DNA of 64,000 nucleotides from Dryococelus australis (lineage: Eukaryota > Arthropoda > Insecta > Phasmatodea > Phasmatidae), in contig CM057009.1 in assembly GCA_029891345.1 (NCBI GenBank), forward strand, positions 297,600,466 through 297,664,465. The letters run 5' to 3'. Below the pieces are notes generated by a model, which searched no databases, was not told where the DNA came from, and saw nothing but the letters and a program-made list of their open reading frames with translations. This document shows positions 48,611 to 60,900 of this stretch, piece after piece. The position numbers and the translations under genes were made by a program. Each line of letters opens with the position of its first letter. Position 1 is the first letter of the stretch.

Positions 48611-49871
48611 CACCCGGTATTTCTTGTAGAACCGTCCTTTCATTCAGTGGAATCCTTGTGTGTCATTTGATGATATGAATTTTCTTGTTTTCTTGACTGT
48701 CGTATTTGTTTAATTGTTCTATTTTTATGGAATTTAATTTTTTGTCATTGATACTTTTATGAGTTTTTGGTTAAGGGAATTTTTGGCTGTACAAGTTTGT
48801 TTCCAAGGCCATAACACAGCCTATAAAGTATAATAGGTGGTATATTCGTACAAGTGGCCCAAAGAATATTTAAAAAAAACCAATGTGTTGTAAATCTAAT
48901 TTTTTCACCCGAATTTATATGCCCATCGATCGATATATATATAGAGTAGAAAACTCGATTAATTATATATAGATTGGCATGCCTAATTCTCACATATTCT
49001 TGAAAAAACAAGTCTGTGTGGACAGCTGTTTCCGTTGCCCATCCCTTCCTACTGCGAACACAGGTTGCCATGTCGGCTTCTTTGACCTCCGAGCACATGG
49101 GCGAGGAGGATCGCCTCGAGAGGGATCTCCCTGGACATGCCTAATGGATACCAAACAAGGGTTTCACACAATCCGCTTTTTGACAAACACCCCACAGTGT
49201 CGTGAGGTAAAATGTGGTGCTTGCCAAACATGAGGCAGTGGAAAGGCTGCTTTAGCCCCTTTGGGGATTTCCCTAGTTGTAATATGGGTGTCATTGTAAG
49301 CAATTGTGCCTTTGTATGTTTTAAAAAACTATGGAATATTTAAAGTTAAATAAATTTTTCAGAACTGAACTGAAAGTCGATATTTTTCGCACATTCATAA
49401 GTAAGGTTACTTACACATAAATATGAAAGTGTCATAATCAGCGAAAATCGCTGTTAGTAGAGTAGTAGGAAAATGGCGATTTGGATGCCTGGCGTCCTGA
49501 TGAGCAGCCTCGGCGGCCATCTTGTCTGACATAACTTTATCCCATTTCCCCCCCTGAAATTTCCCCTTTTCCCACCGATACGCTCCGTTTCCATCGAAAT
49601 GTCCTGTTTTCCATCAGAATTTCCCTTTTTTCCTTCTGACGACTTCATGCTCTTGCATTCTGGTCAGTTTCCGCCGATGACCCTACAATATGGCGTTTGA
49701 CTCAGTGATGATGAGAAGGAGAGATTTCACCACAGCACTTCACGCTCTTGCATTTCAGTCAGTTTTTTCTGGGTGCTCAAACAGATATTATAGTTTCCCC
49801 TCCTACCGAAAGTGCGAACTTCCTGCTTTGGCGGGGGAGACCCCCTCCGAAGCTTCCTGCCAGCCTCAGGT
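48611..49871. other. Intron stretch, unclassified
   Basis: 49000-49340 looks like a GC-richer body with an AT-rich tail and may be a retroposed fragment. 49540-49640 reiterates a TTTCCC(A/T)-type motif. Neither can be assigned. Confidence 0.3.
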
Positions 49872-50545
49872 CAAGTATGATATAAGTGCACATATAAGCA
49901 TAGTTGGCTGAAATTTCCGAGCCGCTTGAGATACAACTACCTAAATCGTAACCTAGACATCACCCCAGACAACGAAAAGGAACGAGAGGTCAAGTATGTC
50001 CTAAGGGCACACATACACATAGTTGGTTGTAATTTCCGAACCATGTGAGATACAACTATCAAAATCATAATGTAGGCATCATCCCAGACAGCGAAAAGGA
50101 GCGAGGAGCCAAGTATGTCCTAAGCACACATATAAGCATAGTTGGCTGTAATTTCCGAATCGTTTCAGATACAACTACCAAATTCATAATATAGGCATCA
50201 CCCCAGACAACAAAAAGGGCCGCAGGGCCAAGTATGATTTAGGAGCGCATATACGAATAGTTGGCTGTAATTTCAGAACCGTTTAAGATACGACTACCAA
50301 ATTCATAACATAGGGATCGCCTAAGACAACAAAAAGGGTCGCAGGGCCAAGTATGACCTAAACGCACATATAAGCATAGTTGGCTGTAATTTCCGAACCA
50401 TTTTGAAATACAACTAACAAAACCATAACGTAGGCATTATCCCAGACAACGGAAAGGGTCACGGGGTCAAGTATGACCTAAGCGCACATATAAGCATAGT
50501 GGGCTGTAATTTCCAAACCATCTTGAGATATAACTATAAGTTAAA
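49872..50545. repeat. 119-bp tandem repeat, 5.6 copies
   Basis: CAAGTATG starts units at 49872, 49991, 50110, 50229, 50348 and 50468, so the period is 119, 119, 119, 119, 120. Shared words are CATAGTTGGCTGTAATTTCC and GAGATACAACTACCAAA. A stray partial unit (GATGGCTGTAATTTCAGAAC) lies at 51980. Confidence 0.9.
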
Positions 50546-50635
50546 AAAATCCTTGTGATGTGCGGGTTTGTTCCGGTTACCCACATTAACCATATGACCA
50601 TCATTGCATTATAAGAGTTAGGATATGAAATAGCG

Positions 50636-50653
50636 TATATATACATGCATCAG
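50636..50653 (+). promoter_or_regulatory. Putative TATA promoter of zinc-finger gene, copy C
   Basis: TATATATACATGCATCAG lies about 75 bp upstream of ATG 50718 and matches the motif ahead of copies A and B. Confidence 0.4.
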
Positions 50654-50717
50654 CCTACACACTCGACAGACATTGCATGATTAGGAGAAAAAATAAAGTA
50701 AATACTAGAATGGGCCT

Positions 50718-51120
50718 ATGCATTCACCAGCCAATAATCTGTCAACAGCAAGGGGCCCTGAAGTGTCGCTGCAAGCATTGCGGTATCAGTGTAACAATTG
50801 TGACGTTACATTTAGTCAAACAGGTAATAAATGTCGACATAAAAGTAGCCATTGTTTGTTCATCCCCGCATATAAGGTATTCCACTGTGATAACTGCGAT
50901 GCGGTTTTGCCCACAGTGATAAGCTGCATAGTCATAAAAATATGGGCAATAATGGTTCCTGTTCATCTGGAAGCGAGTGCAAGTTTGGCGGCAAGACATT
51001 CACTAACAACTCTAATACCAAATGTCATGAAAATAGCTTTTCTAGACCCACCTGTCTGTCCTCGACATACATTGGACGGTTAGGAGAAGAAATAAACCAA
51101 ACAATCGCATGGGCCTATGC
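50718..51120 (+). pseudogene. Zinc-finger gene, copy C, partly intact
   Basis: ATG 50718 opens MHSPANNLSTARGPEVSLQ, then the first finger CNNCDVTFSQTGNKCRHKSSH, a clean CX2CX12HX3H. The linker FIPAYKVFHCDNCDAV begins finger two, which is then frameshifted. Finger three (SECKFGGKTF...) follows in another frame near 50960-51030 with its second Cys changed to Gly. It differs from copies A and B in orientation and in keeping the Arg codon (CGA) where they have TGA. Surrounding it are repeated ~75-bp segments (ACTCGACAGACATTG followed by GAGAARAAATAA) at 50660, 51060 and 51190. Function is unknown. Confidence 0.6.
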
Positions 51121-52020
51121 ACTCACCTTGTCATCATGAGCTGGAGAGGTTTTTCCTTCTGGACTCTGGACTCGCCTAATCTAATTATGCATTCGACAGA
51201 CATTGTGTGGGGAGGAGAAGAAATAATGTAAATACTCACATGAGCCTGCACACTCACCAGACAATAAACTTGCCATCGCGAGCAGGCATGGTTTTCTCAT
51301 ACTCCTTCACACATCCCTTATGGGTTCACCTATGCTAATGACAATAATGGTGAAAATGCTAATATCTCACATGTCAATCACCAAGGTCCATCTGCTGACT
51401 GAGGATGGGGGCTAGCATAACCGAAGGCTTTCTCATTACATTCACCTGGTTCCCTGGCAGGAATCGAAGATTCGAATTCTTATGCTCTGTCATTCCAGCT
51501 TAATTTCCTCATATGCCTCCCAGCCTATTTCTAGGATCCTTTCACCTGGCAGGTTCAGAGTCTCATTCCTTTCAGGATCTGTCTACCTGATGTCCTAACA
51601 CGGTGCCGAATACTCGCATCGCCCTACACACCCATCTGAGAATAAACTCATCACCATTACATAACAGCCCGACATATTGGTGGGGATCATTCCAACAGGG
51701 TATTCTCATATTACTTATGCTATCCTTTCACCTGGCAGGGACCGATCGCTTGAATATTCCTTCCTACCAAAAGTGTACACGTCATGCTCTGCCTTTCCAA
51801 CGAAATCTCTTCCCCTAGCATCCTGGCAGGGACAAGTCTCATGCTCTGTCATTCCTTACAAGATCATTTAACCTATCATCCTGGCAGGGATCGATCGCTT
51901 GAATATGCCTTCCTTCCACGTGTGTGTGCCTACGACCACCTTGGGTGGTGCTACATCATTCTCTTGCATTCCAGACTACCGATGGCTGTAATTTCAGAAC
52001 CGTTAAAGATATAGACACCA
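51121..52020. repeat. Repetitive tail of the copy C region
   Basis: Reiterates TCCTGGCAGGGAYCGATCGC, CTTGAATATKCCTTCCT and CATGCTCTGYCATTCC segments between 51470 and 51960, ending with a stray piece of the 119-bp repeat. Confidence 0.5.
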
Positions 52021-53954
52021 ACAAAATATAAAGAAAAATAGTTATAAGCACTAACCAACCAAGCATCGGATGCTGTACTCTGTATGTTAAACGATGTTAG
52101 AGAAGACCAAACCATCCAGGTCAGCACAACAGAATTGCAAACGACCTCCTTAAGAACCAATGGAAACTAAACCATTACATGCAGAATGCAGCCATAGTAG
52201 CAGCAGAACACAGCCAAACCGACCGTCGTTGTGCGAACAACTAACATCTTAAGAACCTGTAGGGCAGCCTAGGCGGGCAACCGAAAGTTCGCGGCACACA
52301 CATCTGGAGCCCCGGAACAGATTGAACTCAGACACAGAGTGCACACACTTCAGGCATACAGTTCTTTGCACACAGTTGCTTGTGGACCAATCAAGGTTGT
52401 CCCTTCCAAGTGACAGTTCGGTCACATGGTCCAGTACACGTTTTTATTTTCGCCATAGTTGCTAGCTCGCCTCCCTGTACAGGCACGTGGGAGGAATACT
52501 GTTATATCCTGGGGGTGGGGGTAACCATGCTCACACACACCTGGTTAGTGATGATTCGTCTTGCTGCCCCCCTGCTCAGGAATGCAGGTACAGGGGGTGA
52601 TTGCTTTCCTGCCTGACCAGTGTTCAAAAATGGCGGTGCTGATGGATGCTCACTTTGTCCAGTACACATGAAAATGTCTTGTTTACCACAAAATTGAATT
52701 TTGGAATTTTCTGTCCGAAGTTGGTTTTGCTTAAATTTTTTAGCTAAGGGCTGTTGAACACATGTCCTTTTCCACAGAATTTATACACTTGAAGCACTGT
52801 ATGCATGTATGACGCTGGAAAATTGCCACATGGGTGCTAAGAAATATGAATGACTATGAAGAAACACTTGCACATAGATTTCACAAAACCAATTACTTCA
52901 CATAAATGAACATGAGCATGATATCGTCATGTAACAAAACTTATCCGGACTCAGCACTCGAGGCCTGCCGAAAGCGCAACTGCAAAAATGGCGTAAGACA
53001 CCTGGTATATTAAGTTGAGACATGTGTGCGTTATGTTCCCAAGAAGTGGGAAAAGCAGGTAGTTTACCCTTCCGTAAAATAAGAAAAAGTTTACAGAATA
53101 ATTAAAGTATATTGCAATGAAATGTGGTTACAGCCTACATGATGGTACCGAGGGGGCCATGGAGAAAACTTCCAATGCTGCTAGAAAGTCTGAGTGCGGA
53201 TCAAATACTGGATGAGTAATGCTGGCTTCCACCACAGGTTGCATGAGCCAGCATCAAATGTCGATTTGCAAAAACTTAATGTGACTTGCAAATGTAAATA
53301 GAGATCATACAAAAATTAGACATATTACACAAACGTTTTTGGTGACATTCCCATTGATTGCAAATGTATTTTATGCTTGATGAAAGTTACATGCTGGGTA
53401 ATGTCACCACACTAGAAATAATAATAAAAAGTATGGCTTTTGTAGGCAATCCGCTGTGGAACCAAACAAATTGCCACCATTAAACCTGAAGGGTTTCACG
53501 ATTCCAAGAGGTGAAAGAGGTGTATGTAGCCAAGCTTGATGGCACAATATACAATGGAAAATAACTCCTGTTATTATTTTGCACTGATTTTGTACTATAA
53601 TTAACTAATAAAAATATTCTGCACTATTCTGAAGCACTGGGGGGTACTTATCAATTATTCTCTGGCCGGCATATTAGTTGACGACACTTGGAGAATGTGG
53701 ACGTCGGGCGTCGCTGGCAAGCTTCTCACTTGTGCTCGCATCTCTCGCCCCATTAAGACTGTTTGCCCGACCGCGCACCAAGTCAGTGCAGCCAGTGTCA
53801 GTGCTTTATGAAAGTTGTGTTGTGTAATGTGCCCATGCACCAGTGCAATGCATGAATTTGCATGAATGCTCACACACTACCAGTACAGTTTATTCCACAT
53901 CAGTGTGTGCTAGTGCAAAGTGAAGTAGACCCATTGGTAAAAAAGTCTTAAAAA
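52021..53954. other. Intron stretch, nothing recognised
   Basis: 53640-53940 is GC-richer with CAGTG-rich words; no gene or element assigned. Confidence 0.3.
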
Positions 53955-54988
53955 CGATTGTTCGAACATTCTACCAGCCCTTAACTATACACATCCAAGA
54001 TATTCCATTTACTAGAAAACATTCGCTATCATAATTCCAGTTCCTCTCTCCTATAGACAAACATTTTGAACTCTCCTCGCAAACATGTTACCACCATGCA
54101 AGAATATTCTATTTACTAGAGTACATTCACTTATAAATAGTAACGTTAGAACCATCTCAACTCCTACAAACAGCTCACTGATAAACTTTTAGAAATCCAT
54201 TAAATATTGCAATATTTTATGGATTCATTTATTATTCAGACTTATATACAATAATTTCTTTTCTTTACACATACTGATAAGTCAATGCTTCATTTACATA
54301 AATGGAGACCTCACACATATCACAATATTATAATTAATTAAATATGTCGACCAGCTTTTCCCCATTGCACAATCATAATGTAATGTCATATCAAACAACT
54401 ATATAGCCGAAACCTCCACATGCCCATCGAAAATTGTTTAAAATATCTCGTAATATTTTGATGCCATATCATATTTGCTGCAAAAAAAAAAAAAAAAAAA
54501 AAATCCATTTATAAATATTCTTGCAGACCAAATATTCTAACTTTCAGTATCCCAAAATACCTTAACACAACCTACAATCCAGTTCATTACATCATATCAG
54601 TTATAGCAAAACACTTCCATTCATACCATACAAGGCAACAAAACAATCATATAATCATGCCTATGAAATAGTCCAGCAAATTTCTCTGATAAAACGTTTA
54701 ATCATGTAATAGCAAAACACACACATTCAAATAATACTAACACCCATACAGTTTATTATAGTCAACGATCCAACCATAACAAAATCTCATTACAATAGAC
54801 CATACCACCAAACCAGTAATTCAAATGTTCCAGCAGAAAAAAAAAACATTCTAACCAACAATACTCTCAGACCGTATCATGTCACACCGCCCATTTAGAC
54901 AGGCCATAACATCATCTAATAACAAACATACTACCATAACAGATAGTCACAACATACCAATTACCCAACCAAATATTCCAAATTCTGG

Positions 54989-57240
54989 TGTGCCGTAATT
55001 TAGGAACAAGGGTACCGTTATAATACGTACAACACAATCACTGAAGAAGGCATTTATTATACACTATCTAATAGTTAGTTTACAACAAAGCCAACTGCAA
55101 TCATCCTCCTACATGAGCGTGTTCACACTTGACTCCAATAATGGATAATAGTGACACCAGAACTTTAAAAAAGATAATTAAATGACATCAATGCAATGCA
55201 ATTAATAAACGCACTTCACTTGTGCAGAATAAGAAAAGATTAAGAGAAATTTACAAGGTTGGGCGGTGAATACCGTTCACAAATGAATCAACATCAAACA
55301 TTATCGTTAATATTCCAATTCGGTGATATAATAGCCATCTAGTCCACAAGATAAGCATGGAATTTCACCTCAAACTTGTTTGGGCTCGCTATTGAGCAAT
55401 TCCAACATCGTGAAAATACATGCGTAAATATCAAATACAATACTAAAAACACACCTGATTATTTTTGTACTTCTACTTTAAGAGCGTTCACACTCACAAA
55501 AAACCTTAATAAATGTATCAGCTAAAATAATCACGGATTCTCAAGTCCGCTTCAAATGCTCTGTCCTCACTTCAAATTAGTGTGTTTTCACTCAACGATT
55601 ATGTCATAAAACATGCCAGCATACAAAAGAAACTAAAGCGATCGGCCGGCGAACGCATTAAACCTACCACATACTAAAATGTATTCAAATCAACACTAAT
55701 GGCATTTCATTGAACCCCAAAAATAAACATTTTAAACAAGAGTACCATACTTAATTACAATTATCACGGTACTCAAACTGCAACTAGGCTGTATCTAATA
55801 CTCGTTTATCAAAAAACATCTAATTAAAATTCAACAGCATTAAACCTTTTGGCTATGAAACTCTCTACGAATCTCATCAAAATTGGCCGTTTTATCCTTC
55901 CAATAAAAATTCTTGGCATTACACTACTACATGGCTTCGTATTCGTCACTCTATGTCCAAAATTCAATATGTGCATTGATTCGCAAATCTATTACACAAA
56001 ATTTAATCAATGCCAAGCTGCGATCAAACATTATTTCTTAAACTCCTCATAAAACTAAGATTTACTACAAAGTTTCTTACAAAAAGGGATTTTCCGCCCA
56101 TGTCACAAAATTGACAAGTTCTGAAACCAGTAAAACGTAATTTGGCAAGAATCGTTCATAAATCAGATGACGAGAACGACAGCACGTCTGCCCCATTTAA
56201 CTCCGCACGCCCAGTCTGTCGAGCATTCTAAAAATCTTATTTCTCCAATGAATTAATTGTAATATCACACACGTTGACGGCCTTCCAAATTTTTATTTTC
56301 AGTACTTGTTCACAAACGACGAAGGGAACACGCAGGAAACTGCATAAAACTGTTACAATTACCGCGAAGCAAACTCCGTGCACAAACTATTATGAAACTG
56401 TGCAGGAATCTGGCAACAAATCATTACTACAATAAACACCGTTTAAGGGCTTGCAAACTGAAGGACATGCGGAACATCCGCGTTCCTTTGCTAGATTATG
56501 CATTACAAAACCACAACCCAATCTGAAGGATTGAGGGGATAACACACAGCAACTCGACTCCAGCACACTCCGGGCGACACTTAGTGGCCACTCAAAGCCA
56601 GTATGTGGCCGGAATGGAATCTCGGTAAACTCAAAATGCATACCAAAGTCAGAAGGACATCCAATTAAAGAAAATTAGTAGGTGAATTAATGCCCATAGT
56701 AATTACAAAAGTTAACCAGATTCTGCCAAAGCAAAACCAAATCAAGCTATGTGTGAGTATATATCTAACCATTGCTCACAAAGTTGTAGCCACATTGCCC
56801 ATCTGTGAAGAGAGATCCATTAAACTACTCACTGACGGAGTCGTTTTGAGCAAACCATTCGAGCACATGCCGTACGTGAAGCTTCAAAGGACCCGAGCCC
56901 CATGTCCAAAGCTTACCAGAGCAAACTGCATCAAAACAGCAGCGTCGCAAAATCGCTTAGTCCCCAAGGCTCAGCCAGAAAATTGGTCTGTGTTCCCATC
57001 GTGTCGTGAAGTGACGAGACAGTCGCTGCGGAATGGAAGGCCACGTCTAGCAGCGTCGGCGGGCGCGGAGCAAGTGACGACCAGGGCAGACTGCCTGGCA
57101 TTGCAATCCGTGGGAGGAAGGGTAGAGGGGAAGGGCGGGCAAGAAGGGTTGGCTAGGGAGGGAAGCATTAAGCCCGAGGAGCGCGTGCACATAGCCAGTA
57201 ACGTAGATAGAAAGTACATCGGCGACGAGGTGACGTCGCA
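54989..57240. mobile_element. 2,252-bp TG...CA insertion in copy B
   Basis: Copy A shows the empty site (AAATTCTGACCAGCC at 34741). In copy B this is split by a segment beginning TGTGCCGTAATTTAGG and ending GACGTCGCA, with CTGG on the left and CTAG on the right, a near-perfect 4-bp duplication. TG...CA ends with a 4-bp duplication suggest a solo LTR or a Ginger-type element. No retroviral protein was recognised. 56900-57240 is CpG- and GC-rich. The 184-codon frame at 56690 has no recognisable domain. Confidence 0.5.
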
Positions 57241-58132
57241 CTAGCCAGCCATACTATTACACCATACCATCCGTTTGCAAAGACACATTACCAGCAAAAC
57301 TAACATACCATACAGCCGAAATATATTAAACCCCCCTCCATTCATTACAAATACCACCAATCGAAAAAATGTTTAACACATAATATTTGAGTTCATAGAA
57401 TACTCACTGCTTATAAAAAAAATACATACATGCCAAACATAAATTTCCCCATATTATGCCAGACAAACATTCTAACTTGTAATACCTCAAATACCTGTAC
57501 AGAACATAACCACGCACAATATCTACAATCCATTCCATTAGGTCATATCGGTTATACCAAGCTCTTACCTTTATACCATCCATAACAACAAAATTACCAT
57601 ATAAGCATTCCTATGAAATGTTTCGCTAATTATTCAGATAAACTATATCATCCTCACCATCATCACCATGGAGACTTATACTTCATCTTCAGTCAGATAC
57701 GATCTGAAACACCCAACTTAGTGTCAAATTAATTGCTACTGAAGGTGGATAACATAGCCCACCTCACATTAATTAATAGAGACTTCCCTTCCTTTATTCA
57801 CAGATGATTCTTTACTGGAAAAATAATTTCTTCAAAAAGCCTCGTATGTCTCTTCTAATTACCATTTAACTTGCCAGAGAAGTCCATCTCAATAGTTACA
57901 CCAAACACATATACACATATATTTAATATTCTGATATGCAAAGAGCTTACGCTTGTTTTGTATATATAAAGACAGTGCATACAACAGGATGGAAAAAATG
58001 TATATTTGATGTTAAAATTAATAAAACCAATAGTATTCTATACCCTTTATCTTTATTTCACAGTTATCAAAAATACATAGTATTATTTACATACACTCAA
58101 ACATATTCTCCATTCAACAAAGTATTTATGCT

Positions 58133-58545
58133 TCACCATAATTTTATAGTACAAATATTATTGTGGGCAGTCAAGGTATGCTTATTAGCATATACAGCAT
58201 TGCCGTTAACACATATGTTGGTCTTGTAGCTGATGGAAAATGGACAGTTATTTTTCTCCATGTTGTCTGGTGTTAAACCTAGTCGCGATTGTCTTGCTGC
58301 AACACTTGCACTCGCTTCCCGATAATCGACAAACAGTACCTTTACATTTCTTCTTATGTCTATATAGGATATCACTACGCGTAAACACAGCATCGTAGTT
58401 ATCACAGTGGAATGACTTATATGCTGGACTGAACAAGAAATGATTACTTTCATGTCAGCACGCATTACAACTTTGGCTAAAAGTATTTCCACAATAACAA
58501 AATTGATACCATAGTGCTTGAAACGACTCTTCGGATACCCTTGCT
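58133..58545 (-). pseudogene. Zinc-finger gene of element copy B, broken
   Basis: Minus-strand reading: SFQALWYQF, first finger CYCGNTFSQSCNAC then an in-frame TGA then HESNH; finger two FHCDNYDAVFTRSDILYRHK with the second Cys changed to Tyr; finger three ECKCCSKTIATRFN...QH; then, after a stop and frame change, NICVNGNAVYANKHTLTAH. The 5' start is cut away by the insertion at 58562, and the TATA motif now lies beyond it at 59766. The TGA in finger one is at the same codon as in copy A. Confidence 0.65.
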
Positions 58546-58561
58546 TTCGTCGATGTCATCG

Positions 58562-59643
58562 AGTTTTCCCGTGCCACCCCTGATTCCGCAAATTGGGCTA
58601 CACTGCTCGTTCCCTATGTGTTCCCAGCTTCCTCACGACTGGCCAGGGGTATCTGCCATGATGGCTGGGCCGATAGATGGTACCTAGGCCCGACCACTTT
58701 GTGGGGTGTTCGACCACTTGGTTTTCAGGCCATTGGGGCCCAATGCCTGTACTTCAATGTGAATGGAAATTCAAAGGCATGGAATGGAGTGTGGCCGATG
58801 CAGTTTCCTCGAACTGGAAATGTGTCACGTAAGGACCTGTTGGGTGAAGGGGAGCGATGGCTCGGATGCAGTGATGAAACTTTTGAGAAATATATGACGT
58901 CTAATGAGGTAAACCCTCCAATGTCAGAGCAAGGGCTGCTATTTCTGGTGAACCGCGACACTTGGGAAGGGCTTTGACTGCTCCCTGGTGACTCAGTCCC
59001 TTGGGTAGTAGCCATTCTGGGTCATGGTAAGGCCAATGCCTTGCAGGAGGCGGCTGCTAGGCCATGAGGCGAGCGATCGGCTCTTAATTGGGTGTAAGTC
59101 TTATGCCCGGTGAGGTGTTCTCAACCACCTAGTGTGGAAGGGATTCTCTCTATTCGCCCCATGTCTTCGGCGAAGCAGTCAGTCATGAATAACCCACAAG
59201 TGCCATGGAAATTAAGTGGTAGCATGGGACGATCGGTTGGCCCCACTGGAGGTTTTCTCTGGAGAACGATCATTATGGTTGGACTCGTGCTGGCAGAAGT
59301 TATACTCCGTATACAGGAGGAGGTCTGGAGAGATTCCCACTTTTGTGGAGAGACTGGGCGGTGAGTGGCAATTTGCTTCGGTTGTGTCCTGGAGACGCAC
59401 TAGTGATATGGGTAGAACCCCAGCCAGACCACAGGCATGGTTTCTGAGTGCGAGGGTCTCAGAACCTCTTAGGTAGAGGGGGCAGTGATATGTGGACGTG
59501 CCAGGTTTGGGTTTAGGATCTGGCCAATGGTCGCATTAATCCTAGTTTCCTTGCTGTGAGAGGACGTGATTCCTCTTCCTCGATTGGGAGGCCGAATCAC
59601 GGAATGCTCTAACAGCTGAGAGCGCTGCGATAAAATATAAAAG
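58562..59643 (+). mobile_element. LINE-like 3' end inserted in copy B
   Basis: Absent from copy A at the matching position (about 36196-36240). GC-rich throughout and ending GAGAGCGCTGCGATAAAATA followed by A-rich bases, as expected for a 5'-truncated non-LTR retrotransposon tail. The 119-codon frame at 58618 is not a recognised domain. Confidence 0.4.
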
Positions 59644-59754
59644 TACAATTACCGATAGGTCTTACTTTATTACAGAGTACACTGTCATAGTAGATTATTC
59701 CACTCGTGATGAACACTTCTGCCACGGTCGTTGGCGATATTACATCCGTTCCTA

Positions 59755-59773
59755 CATGATGCAAGCTTATATA
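59755..59773 (-). promoter_or_regulatory. TATA motif of copy B, separated from its gene
   Basis: Same minus-strand motif as in copy A (TATATAAGCTTGCATCATG). The LINE-like insertion puts more than 1 kb between it and the zinc-finger frame. Confidence 0.4.
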
Positions 59774-60373
59774 CAGTTTTCACATCATAACTATTAGTGT
59801 ATGTTATACAATTCAACTATCTCATTACAGGTCTGCTGAGTAAGAATACGTAAAATGCAATATGCATGATTCATTGTTATACGAAGGATAATCAACAAGT
59901 TCTTTATCTAACCTGCAAATTCATCCATCAACCCACCATACGTCTTTACACATATATATATATCTTTCAAAGTTGGATACAACTTTTCTTTTTCTCTTGT
60001 GACGCCATTTTATTTCATGTCGTGCATACATCAGAAGGAATTCTTTAGGTAGGTAGGTAAGTATGTGAGTTCAGTAACTGTGTCGAGTGCTGCAAGTTAT
60101 TTAAGCTTTCCATATGTCACATTAGCTAATGAAAATTATCTGTTTGCGAGAACAACAAACCAGCGTTTTCACTATACCTCCACGATGAAAGACATTTTGG
60201 ATTATTTGTAGTGAAGACACACACGCTGCTTTTATATGTCTAAAAATTTCGTTGCTAAGTCTCAAGTCCCTCGAACTCAGTCAGAGAAAGAGAAATATTA
60301 CTCGAACGACAGACAAAATGAGAATGATACCATCTCGACTGTCTCAATATATGTCTGAAAATTAATTGCAATG

Positions 60374-60452
60374 CCCAGTATTCGAACCCACGCTACCCTT
60401 ACAAGAAACTAGAGCATAAATCCATCGTATTAGACCACTCGACAACCTAACA
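60374..60452 (-). other. tRNA-Leu-like sequence in copy B
   Basis: Minus strand: GTTGTCGAGTGGTCTAATAC has an A box closer to a true Leu tRNA than copy A. The anticodon loop has mutated to TTTATGC, and the B box is GGTTCGAATAC. It is a pseudogene. Confidence 0.5.
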
Positions 60453-60507
60453 AGTTCAGAGATAGCTTACATAATAAAAACTCTTAACCTTAGCCTGGTA
60501 TGATGTT

Positions 60508-60861
60508 ATATCTGTTCAAAATCTACCATTAAAAACAAAAAGAAACATAATTTTTTTAACCAAAATTTTTAATATGCAGAAAAAATCATAAAACCTTCGT
60601 GGGTTTGAGCACTCTGAGAAAAATCAAAGACACTTTCACCCAGAAGAAAACACATAGGAATATATAAATATGTATATGATAGTTATATATATATAAGATA
60701 GTAAAATATGAGATAGCAATATATGTATATATAATATGTGTATATATACAATTATCTATAAGATAAGAATATTCATAATTATATAAGATAGAACTATACA
60801 TATAGCATGTTTTCTTCTGGGTGAACGTGTCCCAATCGAGAATGTTTTATAATTTTTTCTG
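60508..60861. repeat. Truncated hairpin at end of copy B
   Basis: The left arm (60508-60653) is complete. The right arm starts ATGTTTTCTTCTGGGTG at 60807 and breaks off at 60861 after about 55 of 143 bp. The A/T loop differs in length from copy A. Confidence 0.75.
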
Positions 60862-60900
60862 GTGCAATAGTTCAGTGGGTAGAGGACGCAATATTATGTG
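60862..60900 (+). other. 5' half of a tRNA-like sequence
   Basis: TGGTGCAATAGTTCAGTGGG followed by TAGAGGACGC resembles a tRNA 5' half with A box. No B box follows. It abuts the truncated hairpin exactly. Confidence 0.35.

Larger units (their letters stand above)
53955..60861. mobile_element. Unclassified element, copy B, interrupted twice
   Basis: Collinear with 33688-37240 and part of the hairpin. It is interrupted by insertions at 54989-57240 and about 58562-59643. Its left end (GTTCGAACATTCTACC) is abrupt and its right end falls inside the hairpin's right arm. It lacks the 30.8-33.7 kb A/C-rich block present beside copy A. Confidence 0.65.

Noticed and set aside
49872-50545. CRISPR array
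   Set aside because: The 119-bp units are contiguous tandem repeats with no unique spacers, in an insect-like nuclear context.
56690-57244. 184-codon + frame, the longest in the window
   Set aside because: No recognisable domain, lies in the GC-rich end of an inserted element, and overlaps equally long frames on the other strand.
58618-58977. 119-codon + frame
   Set aside because: Inside the LINE-like insertion; I could not match it to a reverse transcriptase, endonuclease or gag domain.
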